DNA of 64,000 nucleotides. It comes from Punica granatum. Its lineage: Eukaryota; Streptophyta; Magnoliopsida; Myrtales; Lythraceae. The stretch lies in assembly GCF_007655135.1 (NCBI RefSeq), contig NC_045131.1, positions 1,302,001 through 1,366,000 on the forward strand, in the 5' to 3' direction. The notes under the pieces were generated by a model. That model did no database searches. It was not told the origin of the DNA and saw only the letters and a list, made by a program, of their open reading frames with translations. Position numbers and translations under genes: made by a program. Shown piece after piece: positions 43,767-56,517 of this stretch; position 1 is the first letter of the stretch; each line of letters starts with the position of its first letter.

Positions 43767-45168
43767 CGCATGTCTCAAATCGATTCGGGAACCACTTCTA
43801 GCAGGTTACTTGTGAAAGGAGAATCGAGCTGCTTTTTATTCCACTAGTGTCATTCTTATTCTGATCCTGGGGGTAAAATTACTTCCTTTGTGGGTTTTTG
43901 TTCCTGTTCCTTCTTCTTTTTCATGTCAGGTCGGCCGGAATTCGGTCGATCTGTCTTCTGATTTGAGTTTTAGCGTGGCGAAGTGCAAATTCATGGGCAT
44001 TGGTGCTTGAGTCTTTGAACTTTATGACTGTAACACCGAGGAAGAAATATGACAAAAGATTCATTTATTTGATTGTATGCCTTTTCAGATTTGAAAGTTT
44101 TTAACGTCTGGGGGCCCCTTCAAGGCCATGTGATGTGTTTCATTCGTTCTATTTGCGAGAGAAGGGCCATTGATGCCGGAAGACAGCATGTTACTCTGCT
44201 TCAGACTGGAAAATCTTTAATATTATCTCCAATGTTGGAAGAGTAAAGTGGAAGACTTTTACTTTGTCCTTAATTGGAATCAGCGGCAGCTCCCCGCTGT
44301 CTGAGACTTGTACCATGTCGTCAACTATAACATGTTCTGTGCTGAAGATTGTTAGGTTTGTTTTTCAAATAATAATTTTATTAAACTCAACTCAATTCTT
44401 TTTTTTTTTCCTCTAAATTCAGTAATATAATCATTATTATTTTATCTTTTTTTACTATTTAATAATAATTTCTCATTTATACTCTTTCTTAATCATTTTT
44501 TAACATTTGCTATATATATATATATATATGCATGTATATATTCTCATATATCAATGTATTTGTTAACATTTGTAATCATTGTATAAAATTAAATTGAAAT
44601 GAATAATTTATCAAATTTGTAATCATTGTATAAAATTAAATTAAAATGAATAATTTATCAAAATTGAAAACCAAACAAGCTGAGCTAATAGAAAGTTAAT
44701 GAAATGAAAGCTGTCACTGCTTCTTCTATGCGTTATGATCAAGTATCATAGTCTAATGGTTGGTATTTATCCCCAACCCCAACCAAAAAAAATCCAGTCT
44801 AATAGGTAATGGCTGGTATTCTGGTTCGGAAAGTGAAATAACACGATCGGCCCCGAACTTCCTATGATGCATTTCGGTTTTAAAACAATAACGGACACAG
44901 CATTTTGAAAGATTGCGTGCAGCGACTACAGATTCTAGATGTGAGACTTCTGCGAATGTCATTACGTTGTCATATATCATCAAATCGATCTTCAAAATGG
45001 GCCTTCAATGAATTCTTCGCGCTTTCAGTAGAAGCTCAAGTCCATCAGGCAACGGTCCTTGCCTCCACCGAAACGATGTCGTTGACTTGGGAGCAAATGT
45101 CAGATAAGGGAATCCTGGTCTCATGATCTGATCCTTTCACTTCAGTATGAGAAAAGCAAACACTGTCC
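43767..45168. other. Intergenic between phytocyanin and BFA1-like genes
   Basis: It contains the 3' UTR of the phytocyanin gene, then AT-rich DNA with an (AT)n run at 44513-44529 and a 47-bp tandem duplication at 44568-44661. The BFA1-like promoter must lie in the last few hundred bases; no TATA box was assigned. Confidence 0.5.
44568..44661. repeat. Tandem duplication, 47-bp unit
   Basis: Two adjacent copies (44568-44614 and 44615-44661) of a unit starting ATTTGTAATCATTG differ at about one position, so the duplication is recent. Confidence 0.85.
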
Positions 45169-47773
45169 ATGGCTTCTCTCTGCAACTGTTCACTCTCTTG
45201 TCCTCCTTATCCAAGAACGCAATGGAACCCATCAAGAACTCGCCCTTTCCTCTCAATCGGGTTGAGCCCGACATTTCCGGGCCACTGCATCTCCTCAGTC
45301 GGGAGCGCCGGATGTCGAGCTGCCGCGCCTGACAAGGCCCGACGGAGCTCATTCGCGAACGAGGCTTCCATGAGCATAGACAACCTCCACCGCTTCATTA
45401 ACCTCAACGTCGGCAAGTGGAACGGTGCTTTTCACGTAAGTCTTGATGATTACTCGGCGTAGTATTCACACTTTTGGTTTCTGAGAAATGCATGAGACGA
45501 GACAAAAGGGAAGCAGCTTGATTCTTGAGTCTTGGTTTTGCTTGGCTGTTCCACGGGCAAGTGATTGACTTAAGAAAGCTTAAGTCCATTTCTTTGTGTT
45601 TCTGGAGGCAATAACGGTCTTAATTGCCTTCTGTGTTTAGCTGAAGCTTCATGGTGGGTAGTTCTTGAATGATTGAAGGATAGATTGACGTCATTGAGAA
45701 TTTTAGAAATATTTTAGTTCCTAATACTGATCATTTCTGAGATATTGCAGCAATTTGATACCAACGGAAATCTGCTGCATAAAGTGGATACGAAGCTTTC
45801 GGCGAGCTCATATGGAGAAGACCAGCTCATCAGTCTCATTCAAACGTAAATTTCGCTTCTTTCCGCTCGCAGTTCAATAAAGAGAGCTTGTGTTTGGTTT
45901 TTCACTTCCATTCTGTAGTGCTGGTTAAAGTGACAAACTGATTGCGTCAGTGTTGTCGAACGCAAGCATGTCTGATCACCTTTGCCTATTGATCAATCAG
46001 TTAATGATGGCTTTCTGACCATGGGGCTTTGATTGAATTTTATCTGGTAGTCTCTACATAAAGCAACCTCCATCCAGCACTTCAGTTTTGGGAGAGGACA
46101 AAGAGCCTGACTGGGCAGAATACAAGATTAAAGAAACCAATATGTTCACAGTTGACAAATATCAACAGGTGAGTTACTTGAACTCTTTTGAAGTTCTCAA
46201 GTCCAATGGATTCTATTGCTTTGTTTCCTATCTAACATTTTTCATGATTAGTGTGCAGATGGGTTTTTTCCCCCAGGAAAAAGCATTTGCTCTTCGGTAC
46301 CAGACTGCAGGCATGCTTGAAACTGTTTTAAGGCAAGGGGTTCTTGGGGAAGATGATACGGGCGAAGAATCTCCAAGGTAATTATCTGCTCGCTCTATAG
46401 ATTAGATTCTTGCCATTTGGGTACAATTTTCTTGATATGCCATTCCTTTCTCGCGATTTTCCTCGAAGTTAATTCCCACTTCTCGATTGAATTCAGTGCC
46501 TGCTCGATTCGCTCTATTACTCTAATGAGATTCTTATATGCAGAAACCTCAAGCTTCCCTCTTACCGACCTTCTATTGTGTGCGAGAGCTGCCTATATTC
46601 TCAGGAGAGAGATATGCGGGCAAGAGCTTTTCATATAATGGACCCAAAGGGTGTCATAGAAATGCTTCTCATCTTTCTTGAGAAAAGAGATGATGGGGTG
46701 CCCTTTTCTCCTACTCTCGACAATTCTAAAGTAAGTTTGAGAAGCTTGTACAGCTTAATTTATGTATAGCAGTAAGCAAGAAGTTTATTTGCACTCTTAT
46801 GATTGCTCGTTTAAATATATTACCACAGGAAGTTCCATTTTTCGTGAGAAAATTTCATTCTTAGTTGCAGGAATATGATAGTAGGATCATCCCATTTCTT
46901 GGAAAGTGGAAGGGCCGTTCCATAACAAAGCGCAGTGGTGTATATGGGGCAACAATTGCTGAAGCTGATTCAGTGGCGTCACTAGAAATGGACGAGAAAG
47001 GACATCTAATTCAGGTTAGAACTAAACTCCAATAACCAGATACTCTTCTAATGTTAGATTCTTCACTTAGATTCCTGATCCTTAAGATGAGAGAGCTTTA
47101 GAATTCAATGACTTGATGTCATCAAGGATCGAATTAATCCTGCCTACTTGTAGAGGACATGGATTATATAAATCGCCCTCTTTATATTTCAAGATGGAAT
47201 TGTCTCTGTAAAATCCTAGTCCGAACTGACATCCTTTTTCTCGATTTTGTTCCGCATTCCATTTCACATTTGCTTGCTCTTTGTGAGGGACCAGACCATA
47301 TCCTCTGAGTAAAGGTTTCTGGGTTTTGGGACTGGAGCCTGCCAATCTACTTCAGAACCGGAACTACCTAATATAGTCCTGCATCATACCAATTAAAAAT
47401 TATGAGATGGTACCTTCCCCCCGCTTCTACGATGTTCTAACTCGTTTTTGTGATCTTCATCATCACTTTATCCTAGGACATTGCTTCCACATCGAATAAC
47501 GGGGAAGTCACAACTAATGTGCACTGGACCGGTACAATGTCGGACAACTTGATCACATTTGATGGAGGTTATCAGATGACGCTGCTACCAGGTGGCATGT
47601 ACATGGGATGCCCATCGGACGTGGCGAAGAGTGTGGCAGAGTCGAAGTCATTCCATTTGGAGTTCTGCTGGCTCGAGGCTCCAGGAAAGAGGCAGAGACT
47701 CATCCGCACTTACGACATCGAGGGCTTGGCGGTCTCTTCCACTTATTTATCCGAAACCCAAGTCACAAGATAG
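45169..47773 (+). CDS. BFA1: BFA1-like DUF3598 protein (chloroplast ATP synthase biogenesis)
   Basis: In Arabidopsis BFA1 (At3g29185, from memory) is a stromal factor for assembly of the CF1 part of ATP synthase, reported to contact CF1 beta and gamma. Seven exons: 45169-45435, 45751-45845, 46051-46168, 46259-46377, 46544-46730, 46871-47014, 47477-47773, joining in frame to 408 residues. Residues 1-60 are Ser/Pro/Arg-rich and look like a transit peptide. The DUF3598 region follows: NLHRFINLNVGKWNGAFHQF, PDWAEYKIKETNMF, LPSYRPSIVCESCLYSQERD, FLGKWKGRSITKRSGVYGAT and LPGGMYMGCPSDVAKSVAES. Beta-strand-rich, lipocalin-like folding is expected for the family. The ATG at 45169 is the first in the frame. 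Confidence 0.9.
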
Positions 47774-48461
47774 GGAGAATGAAGGGTCCATCTCCTCTTC
47801 TTCTGAACTGCAGAGCAGGGGGAGACAGCTCAGTTAGGATTTTCTTATGCTCATGCGAATTGAGGAAGCAAAGCGAAGATTTTGCTGCGGCAAAAGCTGA
47901 TAAATCAAGGAGAAAATTTCTGCTTTAGGCATTGACAAATCGAAATTGTTGCTGCTACTGCTGCGTTATTGAGGGAATTGTATAGATCCACGTATGTTCA
48001 TCGCAGGTTTTGATCCGGCTCGATCTATCCTTTGTTCTCTTCCAGTGCCCTCTGTCTCTTCACAGCTGTACTGGGACGAGGATATATTGATATTACTATC
48101 AACGTGTTACATGTCCAGTTCTCCGTGAAAGCAACCCAAGCAACTGGGGTGGAAAAAATATGAACTTTTTGTCCTTTGATGTCTAAAGAAGTAAAAAATG
48201 TAGAAAGCGAGAGGTCCCAAAGATCTCCATTGCCGTGGGTGGCTCTGCTCTGATTGATTGCATTGAAAGTCGGGACGCCGACGGCACCGTGATGCGATGC
48301 ACCTCTAAGACGTGGGTCCCACTCGTTTCCATGGAATTGCCCTGCCGCGTCCTTTTTTGCGTGCCCGTTGCATTCAAGTTAGGATGCAAAATTGTTCTAT
48401 TCACGGCGATGAAAAATGCGGACACAGAGACAGAAGAGAGAGAGAGAGAATGAGGATTATT

Positions 48462-48490
48462 ATATTGATTGATGATTGATGATTGATGAT

Positions 48491-48525
<35 letters not shown>
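48462..48525. repeat. Compound GATT/GAT microsatellite
   Basis: TGATTGA-type units followed by at least ten ATG/GAT units. The minus-strand poly-Ser frame here is an artefact. Confidence 0.85.
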
Positions 48526-48527
<2 letters not shown>

Positions 48528-48966
48528 AAATTGGTGAGCAAGAAGAAACTATTGCTGTTAGCCGCCAGCTGTCGATACTCCACGGGTCGGACACAACCAA
48601 TAAACTCTTTGGTGCCATATGATATATGATGGGTCGAATCTACTGTAATTAATCACGACTTGCTCTTAACCTCCCGAAGTCGATGAAATAGATTTAAAGG
48701 ATAAGGGCGAGTTGGTAGGAGTATTTAATGATCCGTAAAGTTGTGAACTTTGCAAGCAGAGTTTCTTACCCAGTTGATGGACAATAACTTGGATCCAGAA
48801 CACAGAGAGAGAGAGAGAGAGAGAGACCCACTTGGCTTGAGTTTCTCCCCAACCCAATGGGACAAGTGGCTTCTGATATTTTTTTTTTTTAAATTGCAAA
48901 TTCTTCAACTCATCAAAATTTCAAACTTATCCTCCACACGCAGCAATGGAAAATTGTCTCATAAAT

Positions 48967-49022
<56 letters not shown>
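48967..49022. repeat. (AT)n-(GA)n compound microsatellite upstream of WRKY
   Basis: An AT run of about 21 bases joins about 35 bases of GA, 210 bases before the WRKY start codon. The AT part can serve as a TATA-like region and the GA part as leader (inference). Confidence 0.75.
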
Positions 49023-49025
<3 letters not shown>

Positions 49026-49233
49026 TACAGAACCAATAAAGATTGTCCGAAATTTTCATCCGTGGACTTTCGTTTCCCCTGAAAGTTCAAGATAAACAAG
49101 CAAGCAAACAGGCAGGAGCTCCAACAGGGAACAACACACAGATCAGAGGAGGTTTTGCCGAGGAAGCGAAGCCTTGAGCTGCCAGGGGAAGCAAGAAGGA
49201 GCTCATCTCCCTTCTCTTTGGGCTGAGCAAGAA

Positions 49234-51681
49234 ATGGCGGACAAGCAAGAAACCAGGAAGCCCCCAAGACCCACCATAACTCTCCCACCCAGACCTTCCA
49301 TGGACAACTTCGCTGGGCTCACCGCCAACAGCCCCGGCCCCATGACCCTCGTCTCCAGCTTCTTCTCCGACAACTACCCCGAGTCCTCCCCGGATTTCAG
49401 GTCTTTCTCCCAGCTTCTTGCTGGAGCAATGAACTCGCCTCTTGCGGTTATGGCCTCTGTCCAAACTCCCCTTTTCGTGGATAATTCTTCAGCGGATGCC
49501 AAATCTGGAGATGGGGCTGATAAGAATTCAGGGTACAAGCAGAATAGACCTGTGAGCTTGGCAGTTGTGAGGTCACCTCTATTTACTGTTCCTCCTGGTT
49601 TGAGCCCGTCTGGTCTGCTCTCACCTGGATTCTTCTCCTGTCAGGTAATCTAACCATCCATCACGCCGTAATCGATCTAATACTCGAGTCATATACGGTT
49701 CTCATCGCGTGCCCATCGTGAATCGATCTCTCTCTGGGCTTTTTGGGGGTTGTTGAGCTATGAATGTTAGGTGAACAGATAGTGAGCTGTTGGTATGACA
49801 TCTTTTTATTAGGGTTTTATCGGTGTTGTACGAGAAGAGACAACGGGGAGCTGTTGTTCATATTGTTGTATTGATACTTACTATGTTTGTGCTGCTTTCT
49901 GTATTGGTGGTCATGAAAATCTCGCAAATTGATTCCATTCCTCGTGGGAATTTGCTAAAAATGGGAGAAACTTTGCTCGGGATAAAGCCTGGGAAATGCC
50001 TGAAGTATCTGTAGAGTGCTGTTTGATAAAATTAAGCTTCGTCCGGGAGATATGAACTTGGAAAGCTTATCGCAGACGGGATTGTGTGAGACAATGTCTC
50101 TTCCCTCATAAGACCCGAAATGAAAAGCGATGTAACCAAGTTTTTGTGAAGCTTAACAGTGAGAATCTTGGGAAAGTTTAGGAATATCATCAGGGGCATA
50201 GATTTTTGGTTATAAACTTATGTGAATCTCTTTTGGGAGATGCGCTTAAGCGCTTCAATTTGTATCCGGCAGTGCCCTGAATGTTCATGTTTCTTTGTAT
50301 TGCAGAGCCCCTTTGGAATGTCTCACCAGCAGGCCTTAGCACAGGTCACAGCTCAAGCTGCCCTAACCCAGTCCCACATCGGCGTGCACCCAAATTCTCA
50401 GCCACAAACTAATTTTGCTCCAGAGCCGTTATTCACTCACGAACCGCCCTCCATTCCCAGTGAAGCTCCTCAGCATATACAAGCACCACCACCATCATCG
50501 GTCCCTGCTAGTACCATTCCCGAATCATCTGATATCACCAGTTCTTCGATAAGGAATGAACCACTTCCTGTTTCTGTGGATAAACCGGCCGAAGATGGGT
50601 ATAATTGGAGGAAATATGGCCAGAAGCAGGTGAAGGGCTGCGAGTATCCTAGAAGCTACTATAAATGCACGCATCCGCATTGCCCGGTAAAGAAGAAGGT
50701 CGAGCGCTCTCTCGATGGTCGAATCACAGAGATAGTGTACAAAGGTCAGCACAACCACGAGATTCCACAGCCCAATCGGCGGTCGAAGGAAGCTAACAGC
50801 GTAAGTGGAAGCACGCTTTCCCATGCTAAGCCTGAAGTTGCTTCACAGAGGCAGATGGGTAACTTGAATCAAATCGAATCTGCAAACACATTACCCAGAA
50901 GAGATCAGGAGCTTACTCAGGCAACGACAATGCAGACAAGTGTGTCGAGCGGCAATGAAGAAGCTGATGATACTGACACAATAACGATAGGCGATGATGA
51001 TGAACCACATCCAAAGAGGAGGTAGAGTTTGAAACCTGAACCTACCTTTCCTCTTCAATTCCCTTTTGTTTTTCTTCAAGACTGACTATATGCATTGGCG
51101 TGCAGGAATGTGGAAGCCACGCAACCGGAGGCAGCTTCTTCAGCAGCACACAGGACAGTAACAGAACCAAAGATAGTTGTACAGACCAGAAGTGAAGTCG
51201 ATCTTCTGGATGATGGCTACAGATGGCGCAAGTATGGGCAGAAAGTGGTGAAAGGGAATCCTCACCCCAGGTGAATGATTTGTTCTTTTATGACCCTATA
51301 TAGTGTTCGATATCCGGTCCTCTTGGGTTTTTCTTGGTGTACATACTGTCGACGAGTTTGACTCCGCCACTGAAGCAGACAAATTTTTCGTGAAACAGGA
51401 GCTACTATAAGTGCACTTTTGCGGGATGTAACGTCCGAAAGCACGTGGAGAGGGCTGCAGCTGATCCCAAGGCCGTAATAACGACATACGAGGGGAAACA
51501 CAACCACGGTGTTCCAGGTGCTAGAGGCAACAGTCACGCCACCGCAAATACAAATCAAGTGTCCCAACCAAACCCACGGAAGCCAGTGGCACAAAGTCAC
51601 GCGTTGCGCGGCGGAACAGGCTTTGGGAACAACCAGAGGCCTGCACTTCTGCGGCTGAAAGAAGAGGAAGTTGCCTCCTGA
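49234..51681 (+). CDS. Group I WRKY transcription factor (WRKY3/4-like)
   Basis: Nuclear DNA-binding factor recognising W-boxes; WRKY3/4 homologues act in responses to necrotrophs. Four exons: 49234-49644, 50306-51021, 51106-51270, 51399-51681, joining in frame to 524 residues. The N-terminus has the group I Ser-Pro cluster ([37 protein letters not shown]), a likely MAPK target region. The first WRKY domain has [12 protein letters not shown] (W238), then CX4C and HNH. The second has [12 protein letters not shown] (W416), split by the conserved intron inside the domain after HPR, then CX4C and HNH. Exon 2 continues with [16 protein letters not shown], as in WRKY3/4. The ATG at 49234 is used because the longer frame starts at TTG. 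Confidence 0.95.
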
Positions 51682-53620
51682 TGGCCAGAAACAGCCTGTC
51701 CGATTCTTTAAATTGCCAATTACGATGCATATAACACGCAGCATGTTGAACAATCAAGCAGTCGCAGGCCAGAGAAGCCTGCCTTCTGCAAGATGCTGTT
51801 CGCTACAGAGTGAAAAGAAATGAAGACACGAGAAGCTGTTGATCATATGTTGTGGGATGTTATAGTACTGAACAAATTTTCAATGTTTTGATGCTTGTAA
51901 CATACAAAGTTGTATAATTTCAAGGTGCTGCTGCGCCTGTCTTCGCTGTACAAACTCTATGCCATATGCTTCTGTTCGTTAATGAATGAGCTCTCAGCTC
52001 TTTGCTTTAAAGGAATGGAATTCATATTTTGTTCCGAACCGAATCTTTGCCGTGCATTACCAGTAGACCATTTCAAGAACCACGCCGTATCCTTGAGGTA
52101 TTGATTGCAGCTTTCTGATCAGGCAGTTATACGACAGCATGCCTTGTTCAATCTAAAGTTACAGTCGTCATCTAGCAGTTCTGTTGCTTGCGCGCATTTC
52201 AAATCATGGCAAATTCAAGAAAATTTTACAGCTTCCAGTCATGGGACTGACTAATGCCAAAGCAACCCGACAACAAAACCAGATGTTCAAGTAAAATTTT
52301 TTATTATATTACTGATAAGAAAATGAACATCTTATCAAATTTGAGCCTCACAAAGCTCGACGAAATCGAATTGTGTCAAAAAGAATCAAACTTTTCCAAA
52401 TTTACGCACAAAAATTCAGAATTTTTCTCCATTTCTCTCCTATCCAAACACAAATCTCACACCACTTCCCCTCCATTTCTCACCCATCCAAACGACCTAA
52501 TTGCCGATTGCAGAGCTCCTCACCCGACTTTCAGATCTGGCAGATATTCGATGGCAAGCCATGATCAATCATCCGTTATAGTCATTTTTCTTGCAGTTCT
52601 GTTACTTGCTCATTCCAAATCATAGCAAATTCAATAAAGTTTCTTCCAGCCTGCTTCCAGTCATGGGACAGACAGACTTTGCCAAACCCACACGACAACA
52701 AAACCAGATTATCAAAATCAAAATTTTATCAAGTTTGAGCCTCGGAAAGCACGAAGAAATCGATTTGTGTCAAAAAGAATGAAACTTTCCCAAATTTGCG
52801 CAAAAAAGTTCGGGATTTTGGGGAGAAAGCAAGTGGTGGTGGTGGGAAGATTGAATATATGTAGGGCAAAAATCCCCTCACTTCAGCTGCAAGGACTAGA
52901 GCAGAGAAGCGGCCATGGGAGCCCCTCCATGGATTCTTGGTTGATGTGCGCCCATCGCAATTTCTTGCGCCACGTTTCAACCTCTCTCGTGGAATACCAC
53001 GCCACCCCATTCCTCAAGGGGGAAGCGCTCGGCCTTGGGCGCCTCTTCCCGATCTCCCCTCTCTGTCCGCCATTTATATATTCATGCCGCCGGGGGAACA
53101 AGAACCCTAATAGTCCCCTTCAATCGAATTTACCAGTTTACCCTCGCACCCAATCACAATTGCGTTCCATTCCACTTTTTCAAATTTCAATTGTACGTAA
53201 AATCACCGATTGGATTTGGCTCGGGCCCTCTGCATATGATCTTGATCTTGATTTTGACCCGTTACGATCCATCGGATATACGGAATTGTCCGAGGGAATT
53301 TGAACATTAACCCGTCTCACCGAGTTTAATAGCACAACTGTCGATTAAAGGGTATTGAGGTAAAATTAATGAATACACGTATAGATATGCTCCCGTGTCT
53401 TCTTCATTGGATGATGAGGAATTATTGGGTAATTCCATCTCTAGACCCCACTCCTCAGGAGGAGGGGGTTGATGACTCCGAACGGATATTATACATAACA
53501 TACATTTTTAATAGCCATATCTCTTTTTAGACAAGAAATGTTTGTCAAGGGAATGACAATGGTTGTGGGGATGGAAGATTTCTTATTTATGTTTAATGGG
53601 TTTCCCGGTTACTTCATCGA
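51682..53620. other. Spacer between convergent WRKY and DUF1336 genes
   Basis: It contains the WRKY 3' UTR (to about 52000), a diverged direct duplication (52162-52425 and 52579-52820), a GC-richer patch at 52830-53120 with open frames of no known family, and the DUF1336 3' flank. Confidence 0.5.
52162..52820 (+). repeat. Diverged direct duplication (about 250-bp unit)
   Basis: Copy 1 (52162-52425) and copy 2 (52579-52820) share blocks in the same order: GCAGTTCTGTT, CAAATCATRGCAAATTCA, TTCCAGTCATGGGAC, CGACAACAAAACCAGAT, TTTGAGCCTC, TTGTGTCAAAAAGAAT. About 150 bases of unrelated DNA separate them. Confidence 0.75.
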
Positions 53621-56517
53621 TCACTCCTCGTTGAGGTTCATCAGTGTAGGTATTTGGCCATGATTGACGAAGTCGATCTTGCTCAACCTCAAGCAGCACA
53701 GCACCTGCTCCGGAAGTTCTTCTGGCTTTTGTGCCTGTCAAGAGTTTATTAAACATAAAATGAATCAGCCCAATGAAAAGTTTTAAACCGATTATCCATG
53801 CCGGAAATCGACATATGGGCACAGTTTGGAAAAGTTGTCGACTTACACCTTTTTCTATCCCAATAGTTCATGCTAGTGGAAATACGGTAACCATGGTAAG
53901 CAAAATGTCTATAGGCTGGGCATTTTGAACTCCCAACATCCAAATTATGAAGATTGCAATTTCTGATGGTTTACTTAGTTATATGTTGAACAAGAGAAGC
54001 GAATATAGCAACTTCCTTACCGCAAGAGATTGAAGGTGTACCTGAATAGTTAGGCCAAGGTCAAGAATTCCATTCTTCAAACGATCTCGGAACGCTTCTA
54101 ATCCCTTTCTTGAGATAAAGCTGAACCGGTGAATGTCCAGGTCGATTTCAAAGTAGTTTGAGCCCTGCATGAGCAAATGTCAACACGTTTCACTTCGAGA
54201 TTATGTCATCCTGCTCTCCAAGCAAAGCAACAAGCTAGCAGTGGGAATAAACTGGATTCTAAAGTTTATGGAATTTACTCGATAGAAGTTGTGCTGAGGA
54301 CGCGACAGGACAGGCTTTTCATTATAGGCCTGAATGAGCTTCCTTTCAGCAGAACTCAGGTGGAGATCCTCAGGGTTGACCATGCTGGCCATGATCTTTA
54401 GCCTCTCTCTGAAAGGAACTGTCGACTCTTTTGCAAAGCCCTTGACTTTTTCCATCTCGTCCTCAACTAATTTCTGTAACCCGATTTCGTGATTAGGAAA
54501 TAAACGAAATGCATTCGTAGACGACCTTGAATTCCGGCAATTTAGGTAAAACTATACCTGGATGCTCTCTTGAAACTGGGGAGAGATGTCTTTTTCGAAA
54601 TTCTCGGAAACTTTGAAATACAGCACTAAACTCATTCCTTCCCCATCACTATCTCCAAGGAACATTGCAACAGGATAAGTCGGCAACTGCAATTTTTTGC
54701 AGAAGCCGATAAGAAACGAGAAAGGAAAAGAAGTGCGAGAGAATCGGAAGGCAATATAGTAATATGCACCTGAATATTTACAATTAGAAGAGGAGGCACT
54801 TTTCCCTCTGCTTTTACATGAGGAAGCTCGAGGTGCTGTGCAATGTGGTTTATCTTTCTTGGACAGACAAATAGATCAACTCCGATTGGAGTATATGGAC
54901 TGAAATCTGGAGCCGGTGACTTTCTCTTATCTCTGCTTTTTGAATCATCACATTATCATAAGCGAAGAGAATCAGGACATTCGAGCATGTTCTCAAGCAA
55001 AAATACTAGTTGATGAAAGAAAGCTTATCAGTCCAGTTCAAGGTTGGTGAGAAAAAAGTACGTACTTGAAGTAGGTTTCCCCGCGGAGTTTAAAATTCGA
55101 GGGTGGAATCTCAGACCAAGATCCTGGGGTCATGTTCTCACTGGTGCAGCATGGGATAATCATTCCTGCTCGCGGGCGGTACAAGAATTTTTTCGATGCC
55201 CCTGCACATTAGAAATACAAAGTTCAGTGCACATAAAATTTCCACGCCAAGCTTCAACTATTTTTGGCATATTTATCTTTCATTGTGAAGCTAAAACTGC
55301 ATTGGATTCCTTGACTCATACATCTACAGCTATTAAGAATCTGAGAATTTCAGAGACATACGATGTTCAGTGGTCTCATCCCCATCACAGGATCTCCTCT
55401 TGAAAGAAAGCCTGAAGACAGCTGATTTCTTTCTTTGACCCAGCACAATATTCTGATGGTTTAACATCTTCTCATTAAAGCTCACTGAAGGAACCAAACG
55501 AGATAACCCAGATTTCAGGATACATTGTTGGGTTTTGTCATCGGAGTCCCTGTTATCCTCTTTCAGACCCTTGAAGCTCCCATATATTTCCAAGCTCTTC
55601 CTCCTCTTGGAAACTTCCCCGGGCTTAGTGGCAGAAGAAAGCTCATTAGCCTGACCATTCTTGATGAGAAATACATTTGATTCCTTCTGATCCTCTTTGC
55701 CCGGAGGATTCTCCACTTTTCCTCCGTCTATCTTCAGAAAGCTCCCGACGAATTCTTCATATGTACCCCTGCTGTCTACAAAGCACGCTGAAGTCTCATA
55801 CTGAAGCAATTGACCATTTGTGATGTTCCCAATGGCATTGCTGGTTAAGGGAAACCCATCTGCACCAATGTACCCAAGACAAAACCCTCGCAACTTATAT
55901 ATCCATCTTTGTACCGAATCACAAACAAAAATGTCAAAAATTTCCTTATTTCGGCTATAGATTTAGTTGCTGAATTACAGGTTTTTCTTTTTTACCAGAA
56001 GTTACTGGAGTTATAGTTGGATAAGTACCTCCATAGACGCTAATAAAATCGTCATCTGAGTCAGACTCCAATATACTGACAGAGTCGAACCAAGCATCCT
56101 CTTGGCATATCACTAACCACCAATAAACATTCAGAACCATTATTCAGAAATACCATAACCATTTCAAGTATCGACTAATATCTTGGTATGTTAAGACAGA
56201 AGCAAGCATCTACTTTAAATTCTCAAATTGGACATACCATTGGCATCAAATTGACTGAGGTGCCACTGCAACTGGGTCAAGTGGAAAGTCGAGTTAGAAA
56301 CCTCGGATCTTCGGCAGGTGGTTGTTTCACCTTTCTCAAAGTCCATGTGAATGAACTCGCTCACTGCAAAATCAGTGACTCGAGAACCAGCATTGCTGCT
56401 CCTTTTCTTAATTTTATCGGGAGCAGAAGTTGAAATCTTCCCGCGGCGCTTGCGGTGGCGAAGGTATCTCTTCTGCACTTTTGTTGGTTTTGCCGGGGTG
56501 GATACACAGGCACCCAT
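53621..56517 (-). CDS. DUF1336 protein (EDR2 C-terminal domain), N-myristoylation type
   Basis: Plant protein with the EDR2_C/DUF1336 domain, a putative lipid-associated module without a START or PH part here; function unknown. Nine exons on the minus strand: 56517-56238, 56112-56029, 55859-55362, 55201-55066, 54932-54770, 54686-54558, 54473-54279, 54164-54042, 53734-53621, giving 573 residues in frame. The N-terminus MGACVSTP fits N-myristoylation at Gly2 with possible palmitoylation at Cys4, and a strongly basic stretch follows. [26 protein letters not shown] family sequence spans exon 2. The DUF1336 part (about 290-570) includes [48 protein letters not shown] and [19 protein letters not shown]. 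From memory the Arabidopsis relative is At3g29180. Confidence 0.92.

Larger units (their letters stand above)
47774..49233. other. Intergenic and WRKY leader
   Basis: It holds the BFA1-like 3' UTR, a compound GATT/GAT microsatellite at about 48462-48525, (GA)n at 48805-48827, and an (AT)n-(GA)n junction at 48967-49022 close to the WRKY start, probably its core promoter or leader. No separate gene is seen. Confidence 0.5.

Noticed and set aside
52767..53303. 178-residue open frame between WRKY and DUF1336
   Set aside because: No start context, no recognisable domain and a mixed composition. It overlaps the diverged duplication.
53583..53822. Alternative C-terminal frame of the DUF1336 gene
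   Set aside because: The other frame matches the family end ([27 protein letters not shown]) and joins in phase with the preceding exon.
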